64,000 bases of DNA from UBA4781 sp963674975 (GCA_963674975.1 OY771913.1:930001-994000), one strand, 5' to 3'. Counted from the stretch's first letter, positions 47,382-57,319 are shown. Numbers and translations: made by a program. The notes: generated from the letters alone by a model not told the origin.

Positions 47382-48065
47382 TTAATGCACCAGCAGGATG
47401 AATTCTGCTTTCTTCCCCTTGAACTTCTGCAGAACCTCGCCCACCGGCAGATGAATGATCTTTTCAGCGGGCAGGGTCAGATTCACACCCAGGGTGATCA
47501 TGCGCCCTTTTCCAAAGGTTTTTTGAACATCCTGCAGTAATCTTTCCAAACGATACGGGGTATCCATCAGCACAATTGGAACCCTCAGTCTTCTCAATTG
47601 GTCCAGCTTTTTCCTGCGCTCTGCTTCTTTGCGCGACAGAAAACCGGCAAAATAGAATTCGCTCAGAGATTCGGGGGATACAGAGATCAGGGTCATCAGC
47701 GAAGAAGCTCCGGGAACAGGGACAACCTTGACCCCGTACTCCATTGCGATCTGCACCAGCAGCGTGCCCGGATCGGCAAATGCAGGAGTGCCGCAGTCGG
47801 AGATCAAAGCCAGGTCCTCCCCATTCACCAGCGCCATAGCAAGTTCTTGAGCGGTCTGTGCTTCGTTATGTTCATTTAGCTCAATCAGGGGCTTCTGCTC
47901 GATCTTCAATTGATGTAGAATAGTGCTCCCGATGCGGCGTTCTTCGCAAATGATGCGCTTGACCGATTTCAATATCTCCACTGCGCGCAGGGTGATATCC
48001 TGCGGATTTCCAATAGGTGTGGCAACGATATAGAGAGTTCCTGTCTGCATTCGATCTTTCCTCAT
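47382..48065 (-). CDS. rsmI: 16S rRNA C1402 2'-O-methyltransferase
   Basis: The 227-residue protein has the RsmI/tetrapyrrole-methylase fold: LYIVATPIGNPQDITLRA, EERRIGSTILHQL, LISDCGTPAFADPG and PVPGASSLMTLIS. It methylates the ribose of C1402 in the 16S rRNA P site using SAM. It is shorter than the E. coli enzyme (about 286) and lacks the C-terminal extension, but the catalytic domain is complete. Two ATG codons (48065 and 48050) are possible starts; both follow AGGAAAG. It is convergent with the decarboxylase operon. Confidence 0.93.
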   Translation of the reverse strand: MRKDRMQTGTLYIVATPIGNPQDITLRAVEILKSVKRIICEERRIGSTILHQLKIEQKPLIELNEHNEAQTAQELAMALVNGEDLALISDCGTPAFADPGTLLVQIAMEYGVKVVPVPGASSLMTLISVSPESLSEFYFAGFLSRKEAERRKKLDQLRRLRVPIVLMDTPYRLERLLQDVQKTFGKGRMITLGVNLTLPAEKIIHLPVGEVLQKFKGKKAEFILLVH

Positions 48066-48194
48066 TAATCTTTCCTGTATTATAGTCTGAGCGGGGAAAA
48101 TGGATGTTCTTTACAAATGTTTGGAAATAGAATTTTCTCTTGCTCTATAAAGAACATAGAATACAATTATTCAAATAGTTATGGAGGTAATTAC

Positions 48195-49007
48195 ATGGTT
48201 GATTTTCTTAATAGTTTCAGTCCTGTCATTCAGGCTTTGTTTGCATCCATCTTCACCTGGGGTGTAACCGCTCTGGGCGCAGCGGGAGTCTTTTTATCAA
48301 AAGAGATCAATAAAAAATTATTAGATGCTATGCTCGGCTTTGCAGCCGGGGTGATGATCGCTGCCAGCTACTGGTCGCTTCTGGCACCGGCTATCGAAAT
48401 CTCCGGTACCTTGAACTCCAATGCATGGTTGGCGCCCGCTATCGGTTTTATGCTGGGCGGGTTAGTATTGTGGATCATCGATAAGATCCTTCCCCACCTG
48501 CACCTGAACATGCCGCTGGAATCAGCGGAAGGCATCAAGACATCCTGGCAGCGCTCTGTTTTGCTTGTGCTGGCTATCACCCTGCACAATTTTCCTGAAG
48601 GTCTGGCAGTAGGGGTTGCCTTTGGTGCTGCCGCAGCAGGGATAGGAGGCACAACCCTTACCGGCGCCATTGCACTGGCAATTGGTATTGGCATTCAGAA
48701 TTTCCCCGAAGGGTTGGCTGTTTCCGCTCCGCTGCGCAGAGAAGGGCTCTCCCGTTTCAAGAGTTTCTGGTTCGGGCAGCTATCTGCGGTCGTTGAACCG
48801 ATAGGAGCCGTACTGGGAGCCTATGCAGTGATCTCTATGCGGCATGTGCTGCCTTACGCGCTGGCTTTTGCCGCCGGGGCAATGATCTATGTGGTCATCG
48901 AAGAATTGATCCCTGAAGCACAGCAGGGTGAAAACACGGATATTGCCACCTGGGGTGCCATGCTTGGTTTTACGGTAATGATGATCCTGGATGTCGCTTT
49001 AGGGTAA
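48195..49007 (+). CDS. ZIP family metal transporter
   Basis: The 270-residue polytopic protein has the ZIP metal-site motifs HNFPEGLAVGVAFG (helix 4) and NFPEGLAVSAPL (helix 5), with about eight helices. It would import Zn2+ or another divalent metal. The ATG at 48195 has a strong GGAGGT site; an upstream in-frame start at 48117 is unlikely. It stands just before murJ on the same strand, with 23 bp between them. Confidence 0.92.
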   Translation: MVDFLNSFSPVIQALFASIFTWGVTALGAAGVFLSKEINKKLLDAMLGFAAGVMIAASYWSLLAPAIEISGTLNSNAWLAPAIGFMLGGLVLWIIDKILPHLHLNMPLESAEGIKTSWQRSVLLVLAITLHNFPEGLAVGVAFGAAAAGIGGTTLTGAIALAIGIGIQNFPEGLAVSAPLRREGLSRFKSFWFGQLSAVVEPIGAVLGAYAVISMRHVLPYALAFAAGAMIYVVIEELIPEAQQGENTDIATWGAMLGFTVMMILDVALG

Positions 49008-49030
49008 AATCAGCCTAAAAGGACACATCC

Positions 49031-50605
49031 TTGAGTAAATTATCGCGCAATACCATTATCATTGCTGTCAGCTTTGCTATAAATAAAGTACTGGCAATTG
49101 CCCGGCAGCTCATTATTGCAAGGCAGTTTGGGCTTTCTGCTGAATTAGACGTATTCAATGTCGCTAATAACGTCCCCGATATGTTGTATTCCCTTATATC
49201 GGGCGGTGCTCTGGCAATGGCGATCATCCCCGTCCTCTCCGAGGTTCTAACCAAAGAAGGGCGCCGGGATGCATGGCACGTTTTCAGCAAGGTGGCGAAT
49301 TTCGCATTCATCGTAACCGCAGCCTTATCACTGCTGGTGGGTATTTTCGCCGAACCGCTGGTGAAAAGCCCCATCGGCATCGCTCCCGGTTTCACAGCCG
49401 AACAGCAGCTGCTGGTGGTCAACATCATGCGTCTTGATCTGATCGCCACCCTGGTCTTTTCTATGGCTGGGCTGCTGGTGGCTGGCTTGCAGGCTAATCA
49501 GCATTTTCTGCTGCCGGCGATTGCTCCCATCATGTACAACGTGGGGCAGATCTTTGGGGCGCTGATCCTGGCGCCGGAAGAGGGAATAGCCATCGGCGGG
49601 TTTACCCTGCCCGCGTATGGTATGGGCGTATACGGTATTGTGTACGGCGTTCTGCTTGGTTCGCTGCTCTACCTGATCACCCTCATCCCCGCTTTATTCA
49701 AGTTTCAGTTCAAATGGGTTCCCGGTTTTGGCAGGCAGGATCCTTATGTAAAGAGAATACTCAATATGCTGGTCCCCCGTGTGGGAAGCATGTTATGCTA
49801 CCAGCTTACATTCATCGCGCGCGATAACATCGCATCTTACCTCAGCGAGGGGGCACCGACCGCCCTGACCTATGGGTGGATGATCCAGCAGGTGCCGGAA
49901 ACACTGATCGGAACCGCCTTCGGGACCGCACTGCTGCCGACCATTTCTGAACTTTTTGCCCGCAAAGATCGAGCCGGCTACCATGCAACCATCGAGAAGG
50001 TAGAGCGTGTTTTTATTGCTCTTGCTGTTCCCATCACGGTAGTGCTTGCTCTAACCCTGCGTCCCTTCCTTGATCTTGCCTTTGGTTTTGATAATACCGC
50101 CACTCTACAGCTGCTATGGGTAACACGCGGATTCCTGGTTGGGCTTTTGGGTCACTGCCTGCTTGAGTTAGGCTCGCGCATCTTTTTCTCACAGCAGAAT
50201 GCGCTCATTCCTTTCATCGCATCTGCTGCAAGTTTGGGAATCTATATCCTATCAGGCAAACTCTTAGCCAACAGCCTGGATGTTACCGGTGTTGCGCTGG
50301 CTGATTCCATTGCATTTTCTGCTCAAGCCGCCATTCTTCTGATCGTCTTCTACTCACGCGAGAGAAAAAGTCAGCGTGCTGAAAAATGTATCGAGCAGAC
50401 CGCCGGGCAGATCTCTCCCGAGTTGAAGCAGACCATCTTCCGCACCCTGATTGGAAGTGCGGCAGCAGGAGCCGTTGCCTGGTTCATTATGCAGAACAGT
50501 ACAGCCTATTCCTCATTGGTGCAGGGTTCGGTGAGTTTTCTTCTGGGCATGCTCGTGATCCTGCCTTTCATCTGGAAAGAAGTGAGAGTATTTTTCAAAC
50601 TGTAG
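49031..50605 (+). CDS. murJ: lipid II flippase MurJ/MviN family
   Basis: The 524-residue protein has about 14 membrane helices and the MurJ features RQLIIARQFGLSAELDVFNVANNVPDML, SGGALAMAIIPVLSE and GTALLPTISELFARKD. It flips the peptidoglycan precursor lipid II to the outside of the membrane, in line with the L,D-transpeptidase in this window. The start is TTG at 49031 after AAAAGGA. A TPR protein follows in the same direction. Confidence 0.9.
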   Translation: MSKLSRNTIIIAVSFAINKVLAIARQLIIARQFGLSAELDVFNVANNVPDMLYSLISGGALAMAIIPVLSEVLTKEGRRDAWHVFSKVANFAFIVTAALSLLVGIFAEPLVKSPIGIAPGFTAEQQLLVVNIMRLDLIATLVFSMAGLLVAGLQANQHFLLPAIAPIMYNVGQIFGALILAPEEGIAIGGFTLPAYGMGVYGIVYGVLLGSLLYLITLIPALFKFQFKWVPGFGRQDPYVKRILNMLVPRVGSMLCYQLTFIARDNIASYLSEGAPTALTYGWMIQQVPETLIGTAFGTALLPTISELFARKDRAGYHATIEKVERVFIALAVPITVVLALTLRPFLDLAFGFDNTATLQLLWVTRGFLVGLLGHCLLELGSRIFFSQQNALIPFIASAASLGIYILSGKLLANSLDVTGVALADSIAFSAQAAILLIVFYSRERKSQRAEKCIEQTAGQISPELKQTIFRTLIGSAAAGAVAWFIMQNSTAYSSLVQGSVSFLLGMLVILPFIWKEVRVFFKL

Positions 50606-50644
50606 TATCAACGAAGCATACAAAAGGACGGTATAATAACGCGC

Positions 50645-51709
50645 ATGGCAAAAAGAAATAAAGAAAAGACCGCTGAGATCGATGTTGAGAAAACAGCGAC
50701 GAAAACAGAAACTCCTAAGGCTGCCGCAGATAAAAAAGCAAAACCCAGCCGACCGCGTTATATACGCGCTGTCCTTCTGGGAATTCTGCTTGTTCTGATC
50801 GCAGCTCTGATCAGCGGATCTCTGGGATATTATTCAGGGATCAACCAGCGTAAAGCAGAAGAAGAGAACCAACGCCTCACCCTGGCTGCCACGCATTACA
50901 AATACGGCATGGAAGCGTTGATGAGCGGAAATTATGAAGTCGCCAAAGTTCAATTCGAATACGTGATCCAGATCTATCCGGATTTTCCGGATATCACGGA
51001 GAAATATACCGAAGCGCTTATCAATATCACCAAAGAACAGCAGACCACAGCGCTGCCCACCCCCACCGCGACGCTTGATATTCAGGGAGCACAGGCGTTA
51101 TTCCAGCAATCTCAGACCTACATGACAAATCAGGAATGGTGCTCTGCCGTAGATACCATCAGGAATTTACGTGATGAAGAATACACCTACGAAACCCTGA
51201 CCGTGGATGGAATGTTGTGGACTTCACTGCGCAACTGCGCTGTTAAAAAGATAACAACCGAGGGAGACCTTGAAGGTGGATTATATTATTTCACTTTAGC
51301 CGAAAAATTCGCTCCCCTCGATCATGATGCCGTAACCTATTCCTCAATGGCAAGAATGTATGTTACCGGTGCAAGCTATTGGGAAGTGGATTGGGCTCAG
51401 GTAGTCTATTATTTCGGACAGGTCTATAATTCGTCCCCTTATCTGCACGATACCTCCGGCTGGACCGGTATCGATCGCTATCGCATTGGATTGAGCAATT
51501 ATGGTGATTACCTGATGAGCAAAAGTGAATACTGCAGCGCCCAGGAACAATACCAGTTGTCTATCAACATTCAATATGACGATGATGTTGCAGACCGATT
51601 GAATGAAGCAACGCTGTACTGCCAGGGTCCGACAGAGGCACCTGCTACTCCAACAACAGAAGCTCCTTACGAGGTAACTACCGATCCCGCTGAAACCCCA
51701 ACACCTTAA
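50645..51709 (+). CDS. membrane-anchored TPR-like protein
   Basis: The 354-residue protein has a charged N-terminus, a membrane helix at about residues 43-63 (AVLLGILLVLIAALISGSL), and an exported alpha-helical region. TPR-like units are seen (HYKYGMEALMSGNYEVAKVQFEYVIQIYPDF, and EYCSAQEQYQLSINIQYDDDVADRL). Proline/threonine-rich linkers occur in the middle and at the C-terminus. No enzyme motif is visible. It probably organises protein contacts outside the membrane. It converges on rimO, with stops overlapping. Confidence 0.7.
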   Translation: MAKRNKEKTAEIDVEKTATKTETPKAAADKKAKPSRPRYIRAVLLGILLVLIAALISGSLGYYSGINQRKAEEENQRLTLAATHYKYGMEALMSGNYEVAKVQFEYVIQIYPDFPDITEKYTEALINITKEQQTTALPTPTATLDIQGAQALFQQSQTYMTNQEWCSAVDTIRNLRDEEYTYETLTVDGMLWTSLRNCAVKKITTEGDLEGGLYYFTLAEKFAPLDHDAVTYSSMARMYVTGASYWEVDWAQVVYYFGQVYNSSPYLHDTSGWTGIDRYRIGLSNYGDYLMSKSEYCSAQEQYQLSINIQYDDDVADRLNEATLYCQGPTEAPATPTTEAPYEVTTDPAETPTP

Positions 51710-53043
51710 CGCTTTTCAGCAGGTTTTTCAGCAACCAGATCGTGAACAAGAGCAGCGGTGATCTTCACCGCTGTTATTTTTCCCACCTCCAGATCATCTT
51801 TAACCATGACCAACCCATCGATCTCAGGCGCATCGCGGTAGGAACGGCATATCGAGATACCATCACCAACTCCATCCACGATCACATCCAGAGTCTTGCC
51901 AACAAGATCCTGATTCCGCTGCAGTGAAATATCTTCCTGTAAAGCAGCCATCCGCTGGATGCGTTCTTCCTTTTCCTGCGGGGAAACATCGTCCTTGAAG
52001 CGAAATGCTTCCGTCCCTTCTTCGTGGTAATAAGGGAAGATGCCCACCCGGTCAAAGCGCATTTCCTCGATGAAATCAAGCAGAGTTTGAAATTCTTCTT
52101 CTGTTTCACCCGGAAAACCCACAATAAATGTAGAACGGATCGCCAGATCGGGGATGGTCTCTCGCATCGCTCGCAGGAATGCAGATACCTTCTCCATATC
52201 TGCCGGGCGGCGCATGCGCTGCAGTACCGCAGGATTGGCATGCTGCAGTGGAATATCCAGATAGGGTAGAATGCGGGGCTGTTCTGCCATCAAAGCGACC
52301 AATCTCCGGCTTACCGCACCCGGATAGGTGTAGAGAAGACGGATCCAGGGAATATCCGGCGCAGCAGTTAGAATCTGCTCCAGCAGATCGGGCAAACCAT
52401 CTTTGATGCCCATATCCAGCCCATAGGTGGTCACATCCTGAGCGATCAGGATCAATTCTTGCAACCCTTCATCCTGTAAAATTTGAACATCGCGCAGAAC
52501 ATCTTCCGTTTTTCGGCTCACCTGCTTCCCCTTGATAAGAGGAATGGCACAAAAAGCGCAGGAGCGGTCGCAGCCATCCGCAATTTTCAGATAGGCATAA
52601 CCTCCCTCAAGAGAAGCGCGTACAACATTCTCTTCTTCCATCACCAGGCTGGAATCCGCAATGCTGGTCAGGGGCTGGCTGCCGTTCTTTTCGAGCTGTT
52701 TGACTACCGGCAGTATATCCATCCAGCGGCGCGTACCGATGATCGCATCGATCCCGGGAACCTCATTGAGAACAGTGCCCTTTTCTCTCTGGGTAAGGCA
52801 GCCGGCAGCAATTAGCTTCTGTGAGCCGCGCTTTTCATCCCGGATCGTTTTCAGAAGGTCCAGCGCTTCCTGACGGGCAGGTTGAATGAATCCGCAGGTG
52901 TTCACAATGATCAGGTCCGCTTTTTGCTGATCTTCTGCAATATCATAGCCATTTCGAATAAGCAGTTCCGCCATGGATTGCGAATCAACGCTGTTTTTAG
53001 GACAGCCAAGCGAATGGATATAAAATGATTTCTTCATAGGCAT
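51706..53043 (-). CDS. rimO: ribosomal protein S12 methylthiotransferase
   Basis: The 445-residue radical-SAM enzyme has the N-terminal UPF0004 domain (YIHSLGCPKNSVDSQSM, NTCGFIQPAR) with its own cluster cysteines. The radical SAM motif is CDRSCAFCAIP, and a C-terminal TRAM-like domain completes it. It methylthiolates the conserved Asp of ribosomal protein S12. Length and motifs are typical. The stop overlaps the end of the convergent TPR gene by four bases. Confidence 0.95.
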   Translation of the reverse strand: MPMKKSFYIHSLGCPKNSVDSQSMAELLIRNGYDIAEDQQKADLIIVNTCGFIQPARQEALDLLKTIRDEKRGSQKLIAAGCLTQREKGTVLNEVPGIDAIIGTRRWMDILPVVKQLEKNGSQPLTSIADSSLVMEEENVVRASLEGGYAYLKIADGCDRSCAFCAIPLIKGKQVSRKTEDVLRDVQILQDEGLQELILIAQDVTTYGLDMGIKDGLPDLLEQILTAAPDIPWIRLLYTYPGAVSRRLVALMAEQPRILPYLDIPLQHANPAVLQRMRRPADMEKVSAFLRAMRETIPDLAIRSTFIVGFPGETEEEFQTLLDFIEEMRFDRVGIFPYYHEEGTEAFRFKDDVSPQEKEERIQRMAALQEDISLQRNQDLVGKTLDVIVDGVGDGISICRSYRDAPEIDGLVMVKDDLEVGKITAVKITAALVHDLVAEKPAEKR

Positions 53044-53167
53044 CCAATTATATATTTACTTTCGTTAAAGTATCCGCTTTCTTTTTATTCTCTCAATATT
53101 TTTCTTGCTTCTATAAAAATTTTATGATACCCTTATATAGAACATCTTTTCTATTTTGGGGAATATC

Positions 53168-53422
53168 ATGCCAACCATACAACACATTTCATCAAAGCCT
53201 TTGGGATCTTCCCATGTATCCAAGAGACCGATGCTGACCAGGCGGCAGAACGAGTGCCTGCAGCTGGCTGCCGCAGGTCTCTCAGAACGCGGAATCGCTT
53301 ACAAATTGGGCATCACGGAAAGAATGGTGCGCACCCACCTGCGTAAAGCTCGTGAACGGCTTGAAGCGCACTCTATCGCAGAAGCTGTCTATAATGCGAT
53401 CAAACAGGATGTACTCAAATAG
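53168..53422 (+). CDS. small LuxR-type helix-turn-helix protein
   Basis: The 84-residue protein is essentially a single GerE/LuxR DNA-binding domain: LTRRQNECLQLAAAGLSERGIAYKLGITERMVRTHLRKARERL. It has no receiver or sensor domain. ATG at 53168 follows GGGGAATATC. It lies alone between divergent rimO and the convergent RodZ-like gene, so its targets are unknown. Confidence 0.75.
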   Translation: MPTIQHISSKPLGSSHVSKRPMLTRRQNECLQLAAAGLSERGIAYKLGITERMVRTHLRKARERLEAHSIAEAVYNAIKQDVLK

Positions 53423-53425
53423 TGC

Positions 53426-55006
53426 TTATCCACCTGTTCCATCATCCGTTACCTGTATTGTGGGCGTGGGAGTTGGAGTAGGTGTGGTTGTCGGGGTTTC
53501 CGTGAACTGAACCGTTGGAGTAATGGTGGGTGTTGGGATGGTTAATCCGTCTAGACTGAAATCAAGATTGACCACTTCACCCATATCACCCAGATTACCT
53601 AAATATTCCTGATTGAAATAGGCTTCGATCGCCGCTCCATTTCCGGTGAGCAGTAGAATTCGTTCGTTACCGGAGAAAGTATATGCATTTCCCGGGAGGA
53701 TCCGCCCTTCAAATTCGATCTCGCCATCCACGGTCACCCTCATCCAGGCACGCTGTTGCGCGACAATATAAAGCTGGAGCGGAGATGCATTTGCCGTGGC
53801 AACCGGTGTTGCCGGTTGTGCCGCTGCCTGCGTAACCGCCGCAGTACCAGCCTGTTGAGTCACATCTGCCATCTGCAGGCTTGCCGTGATCTCTTGCATG
53901 ATGGTCGGGGTAGTGGTGTTTTGCAGCATCTCTGAGATAGATGGAGCGGTGGTAGGTTCCGTATCGTTGGCACCGTTAAATATTTGTGACGCTCCCCATA
54001 AGATGAATGCGAACAATCCGATCACGATCAGAGAACCAAATAACAGGTCAGGAGAAAGCAGTCTGCGCATTTTTTCGGGTACCTGGATATTGAATCCACT
54101 CTTTTGTTTGCGGCTGGTCCACCTTTCTTCCATTTTTTCCCTGCGCTGTGTTTCAAGACCTTCTGCATATGAATTCAACACAGCATCATGATCCATCTCG
54201 AGAAAATGGGCGTAGTTGGTTACCATTCCGCGTCCCTGTACAGAAGACGGCAGGTCTTCAAAACGACCTTCCTCAATTGCCTGTACATAGATGCGGCGCA
54301 GGCGGGTAAACTGCTCTACATCGGATAACGAGAGACCCATCTTCTCACGGCGCTTTTGCATCTGAGAACCGATCTCTTGAAAGATGCTCTCAGAAGATCT
54401 TGTATCGCTCGCTTCTTTTTTAGCAGCAGTTTTTTGAGTCCGCTTTTCTTTTTCCGGTTTCTGGTCTTTTTTCTGCTTCGAAGACTGATCTTTTTTCTTT
54501 ATTCCTTCGCGGAATTTTCCGATCAGGTCCTGGAATCCTGCCTGCAGGGCAGCCAGAGGGGATTTTTTTTGTGACTTTTCTTCTTCTACTTCATCAGGTT
54601 TTCCTTCAGGAAGTTTTTCTTCTTTTTCCTCTGCTACCTCTTCAGAAGCAGGCTTTCCCTTCTTTTTCCTGCCAAACAGTTTTTCCTCTTTTTTGACCGA
54701 CGGTTCTTTTTCCTGCCCGCGCAGTCCTTCCGCTTTCTCTTCAACAATCCGATCGTTTTCTTCTTCCGCAGAATGAGCAGCGCCTTCCATCAGAGCCAGT
54801 AGTTCATTGGGGTCTAGATCAAGAAAGGCTGCATATAAACGCAGGAATCCGCGCGCCTGTGCCTTGGACGGCAGCAGCTCAGGGCGATCATTTTCCAGTT
54901 CCTGTAGATACTGTAACCGAATATGGGTTTCTCTGGAGACTTCCTGCAAAGAAAGTTCTTTCAGAGCCCGTTTTTCTTTTAATATTTGACCTACTGTTTT
55001 AATCAT
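53426..55006 (-). CDS. RodZ-like protein with two HTH domains
   Basis: The 526-residue protein starts with a RodZ/HTH_25 domain (residues about 1-75: GQILKEKRALKELSLQEVSR). A very charged Lys/Glu linker follows, then a second HTH_25 domain (about 207-290, LSLSDVEQFTRLRRIYVQAIEEGRF). One membrane helix (about 325-347) comes next, followed by an extracellular beta domain like DUF4115. The Thr/Pro-rich tail contains TPTPTPTPT. RodZ links MreB to the cell wall and controls shape. The duplication of the cytoplasmic domain is unusual. It lies downstream of rplI, behind that gene's terminator. Confidence 0.8.
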   Translation of the reverse strand: MIKTVGQILKEKRALKELSLQEVSRETHIRLQYLQELENDRPELLPSKAQARGFLRLYAAFLDLDPNELLALMEGAAHSAEEENDRIVEEKAEGLRGQEKEPSVKKEEKLFGRKKKGKPASEEVAEEKEEKLPEGKPDEVEEEKSQKKSPLAALQAGFQDLIGKFREGIKKKDQSSKQKKDQKPEKEKRTQKTAAKKEASDTRSSESIFQEIGSQMQKRREKMGLSLSDVEQFTRLRRIYVQAIEEGRFEDLPSSVQGRGMVTNYAHFLEMDHDAVLNSYAEGLETQRREKMEERWTSRKQKSGFNIQVPEKMRRLLSPDLLFGSLIVIGLFAFILWGASQIFNGANDTEPTTAPSISEMLQNTTTPTIMQEITASLQMADVTQQAGTAAVTQAAAQPATPVATANASPLQLYIVAQQRAWMRVTVDGEIEFEGRILPGNAYTFSGNERILLLTGNGAAIEAYFNQEYLGNLGDMGEVVNLDFSLDGLTIPTPTITPTVQFTETPTTTPTPTPTPTIQVTDDGTGG

Positions 55007-55030
55007 TGTGCTTGATTATAACCAGAAATT

Positions 55031-55067
55031 AAAAAACAAACCGACCTGCGATTCCTCACAGGTCGGT
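55031..55067 (-). terminator. terminator of rplI
   Basis: ACCGACCTG (55040-55048) pairs with CAGGTCGGT (55059-55067). On the - strand the stem is followed by a T-rich run (55031-55039), 18 bases after the rplI stop. Confidence 0.85.
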
Positions 55068-55084
55068 CATTTCGTCTAGATACT

Positions 55085-55651
55085 CTACTCTTCTTTATCG
55101 GCTTCTTGATTTGGTTCGGTGAAAGAAGGGATTTCATCGATCGTAGCAATTTTCTTCTTTTCTTTTTTCTCTTCTTTGGCTTTCTCTTTGGTCTCTGCTT
55201 CCATTTCTTCTTCGCTTAAGACCGTTACTTTCACTTCAGGGATCAGATCGAAAGTCAGGCGAACCTTTACCATATGCGTGCCAACTTCGCGCAGAGGTTG
55301 AGATTCGATCCAGTGTCGATCGATCTTGACGCCGCTTTTTTCTTCAATAGCATCCGCCATCATCTGCTGGGTAATGGAACCGTATAGATGCCCGGTTTCC
55401 CCAACTTTTGCTGTAAAGGATAATTCAATACCCGCGATCTTCTCCGCCACGCCAGCCATTTCTTCATTCAAGGCGATACGGCGTTTTTCAGCAGCCAGTT
55501 GAATTTTTTCAACCTGCTTCATCGCTCCCGGGGTTGCCATAACGGCTAATTTCTGAGGAATTAAAAAGTTCCTTCCAAAGCCGCTTGCGACTTTTTTGAT
55601 CTCCCCTGCTCTGCCTAAATTGTAGACATCTCGGATTAGTAGTACTTTCAT
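55085..55651 (-). CDS. rplI: ribosomal protein L9 with extended acidic/basic tail
   Basis: The 188-residue protein begins MKVLLIRDVYNLGRAGEIKK, and has FGRNFLIPQKLAVMAT and a GHLYGSIT segment, so it is L9. It is longer than the common 148-150 residues because of a highly charged tail rich in Glu and Lys. I chose the ATG at 55651, where L9 homology starts, after an AAAGGG site. It binds 23S rRNA in the large subunit. Confidence 0.95.
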   Translation of the reverse strand: MKVLLIRDVYNLGRAGEIKKVASGFGRNFLIPQKLAVMATPGAMKQVEKIQLAAEKRRIALNEEMAGVAEKIAGIELSFTAKVGETGHLYGSITQQMMADAIEEKSGVKIDRHWIESQPLREVGTHMVKVRLTFDLIPEVKVTVLSEEEMEAETKEKAKEEKKEKKKIATIDEIPSFTEPNQEADKEE

Positions 55652-55931
55652 GGATACAAGCCCTTTCTGTTTTTGAATTAACGCGAAGGGTACAACGCGT
55701 TGAACTGACAAATTCTATCAGACGATACCCCATTCGTCAATTGGTGAAAAGAAAGATCAGGTATTCAAATTGTTCAAGGGTTAACTTCATTTTTATAACA
55801 ATTTACTTAAGGCACTATTAATATAATGTATTTCAATATTGATATTATTCAAGTGTACTATTGTATTTTTTAAATATTCTGGTACTATTTTTTCATTATA
55901 TGAACCTCGCATTCAATTCTTCGGAGGAAAA

Positions 55932-57173
55932 ATGCTTTCATCCATCAAACGAACCTACCATGAGTTCCCGCAGGCATTTTGGAATGTCATGCTCGGCATT
56001 TTTATTGATCATATTGGCGGTTCACTGCTATTTCCATTCCTCGCTTTATATGTAACCCAAAAATTCAACGTTTCTCTGGTCGATATCGGCTGGATAACGG
56101 TTGCCAGCACCATCATCAATATACTTGGAACCAGCGCGGGTGGAGCACTGGCAGATAAATATGGACGAAAAACGATTGGTTTGATCGGCTTGTTTGGCAG
56201 TGCACTGATCACTCTTCCCATGGGACTCGCCAATAGTTGGGGATTGTTCATCGTTTTTCGATTACTGGCTTCATTTATGGGTAATTTTGCCGGTCCTGCT
56301 TTCAATGCGCTGATGGCAGATCTTCTTCCTTCAGATAAACGTTCACAGGGGTATGCTGCTCTGTATATCATCGGGAACCTTTCCGCTGCGATCGGCCCGT
56401 TTCTGGCAGGATTTTTAATGGGTAAATCATTTATGCCTTTGTTCATCATGGATGTCGTTTTAAGTGTATTTACCGGAATCTATCTTATCTTCAAAATGCC
56501 CGAAACAAAGCCTGAAGGATCCAAACAATCATCGACGCAAAGCCTTAAAGAAACCTTTGCCGGATATAAGATCGTTCTGCGCGATAAACTCTTTGTTACG
56601 GTAGTATTCCTGGTCGTCCTGACCATGATGGTTTACATGAACTCCACCACCACTCTCTCAGTTTATTTGAATACCATGCATGGAATTCCAGCAAAACAAT
56701 TCGGGTATCTAATAACCCTGAATGCCGGTATGGTAGTTCTATTCGAATTCAGCGTAAGCAGATACATTACAAAATTCAAACAATCCACCATGATGTGTTT
56801 AGGAGCATTACTGTATGCCGTCGGGTTTGGAATGATCGGTGCAGTAAGCACATACCCTCTCTTCGTTGTCTCAATGGTCATCATTACCATTGGAGAATTG
56901 ATCAGTGCGCCGCTTTACCAGACCATGGCTGCAGAATTTGCCCCTGTGGATATGCGTGGACGGTATATGGCTTTTCTGAATATCAGCTATAGTTTCGCTG
57001 CAGCATTTGGACCATTGATCGCGGGTTACGGTCTGGAATCTTCCCACCCGCAGTGGGTCTGGTTTGTGGGAGGAATTCTATGTCTGATCGCTGCCGCAGG
57101 TTTCTACTTTACAAAAATAAAAACTCCGCAACAGGAACCTGCATCTGTTGAAGAAAAGGCAGCACTTACTTAA
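55932..57173 (+). CDS. MFS transporter
   Basis: The 413-residue protein has 12 predicted helices. The loop after helix 2 is GGALADKYGRKTIGLIG (motif A), and PSDKRSQGYAALYIIGNLSAAIGPFLAG lies in the first half. This is an MDR-type MFS exporter. The start ATG at 55932 has a strong GGAGG site (55923-55927). It is followed by a hairpin and then a small membrane protein gene. The substrate is unknown. Confidence 0.88.
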   Translation: MLSSIKRTYHEFPQAFWNVMLGIFIDHIGGSLLFPFLALYVTQKFNVSLVDIGWITVASTIINILGTSAGGALADKYGRKTIGLIGLFGSALITLPMGLANSWGLFIVFRLLASFMGNFAGPAFNALMADLLPSDKRSQGYAALYIIGNLSAAIGPFLAGFLMGKSFMPLFIMDVVLSVFTGIYLIFKMPETKPEGSKQSSTQSLKETFAGYKIVLRDKLFVTVVFLVVLTMMVYMNSTTTLSVYLNTMHGIPAKQFGYLITLNAGMVVLFEFSVSRYITKFKQSTMMCLGALLYAVGFGMIGAVSTYPLFVVSMVIITIGELISAPLYQTMAAEFAPVDMRGRYMAFLNISYSFAAAFGPLIAGYGLESSHPQWVWFVGGILCLIAAAGFYFTKIKTPQQEPASVEEKAALT

Positions 57174-57201
57174 TTTGCGTACTATCTCCCCTTTACTGAG
57201 G

Positions 57202-57228
57202 AAGCCCCTCCCCCGACCGGAGGGGCTT
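57202..57228 (+). terminator. hairpin after the MFS gene, possible terminator
   Basis: AAGCCCCTCC (57202-57211) pairs with GGAGGGGCTT (57219-57228), a strong 10-bp stem. The T-run after it is short (three T), so termination may be weak. Confidence 0.55.
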
Positions 57229-57319
57229 TCGCATTGGAAGGATTTTTCTTAATGATCATTTTCAAGAAACAAAATCGAAATATTCTCGTATAGTATATAA
57301 ATTGAAAGGAGTTTTCAGC

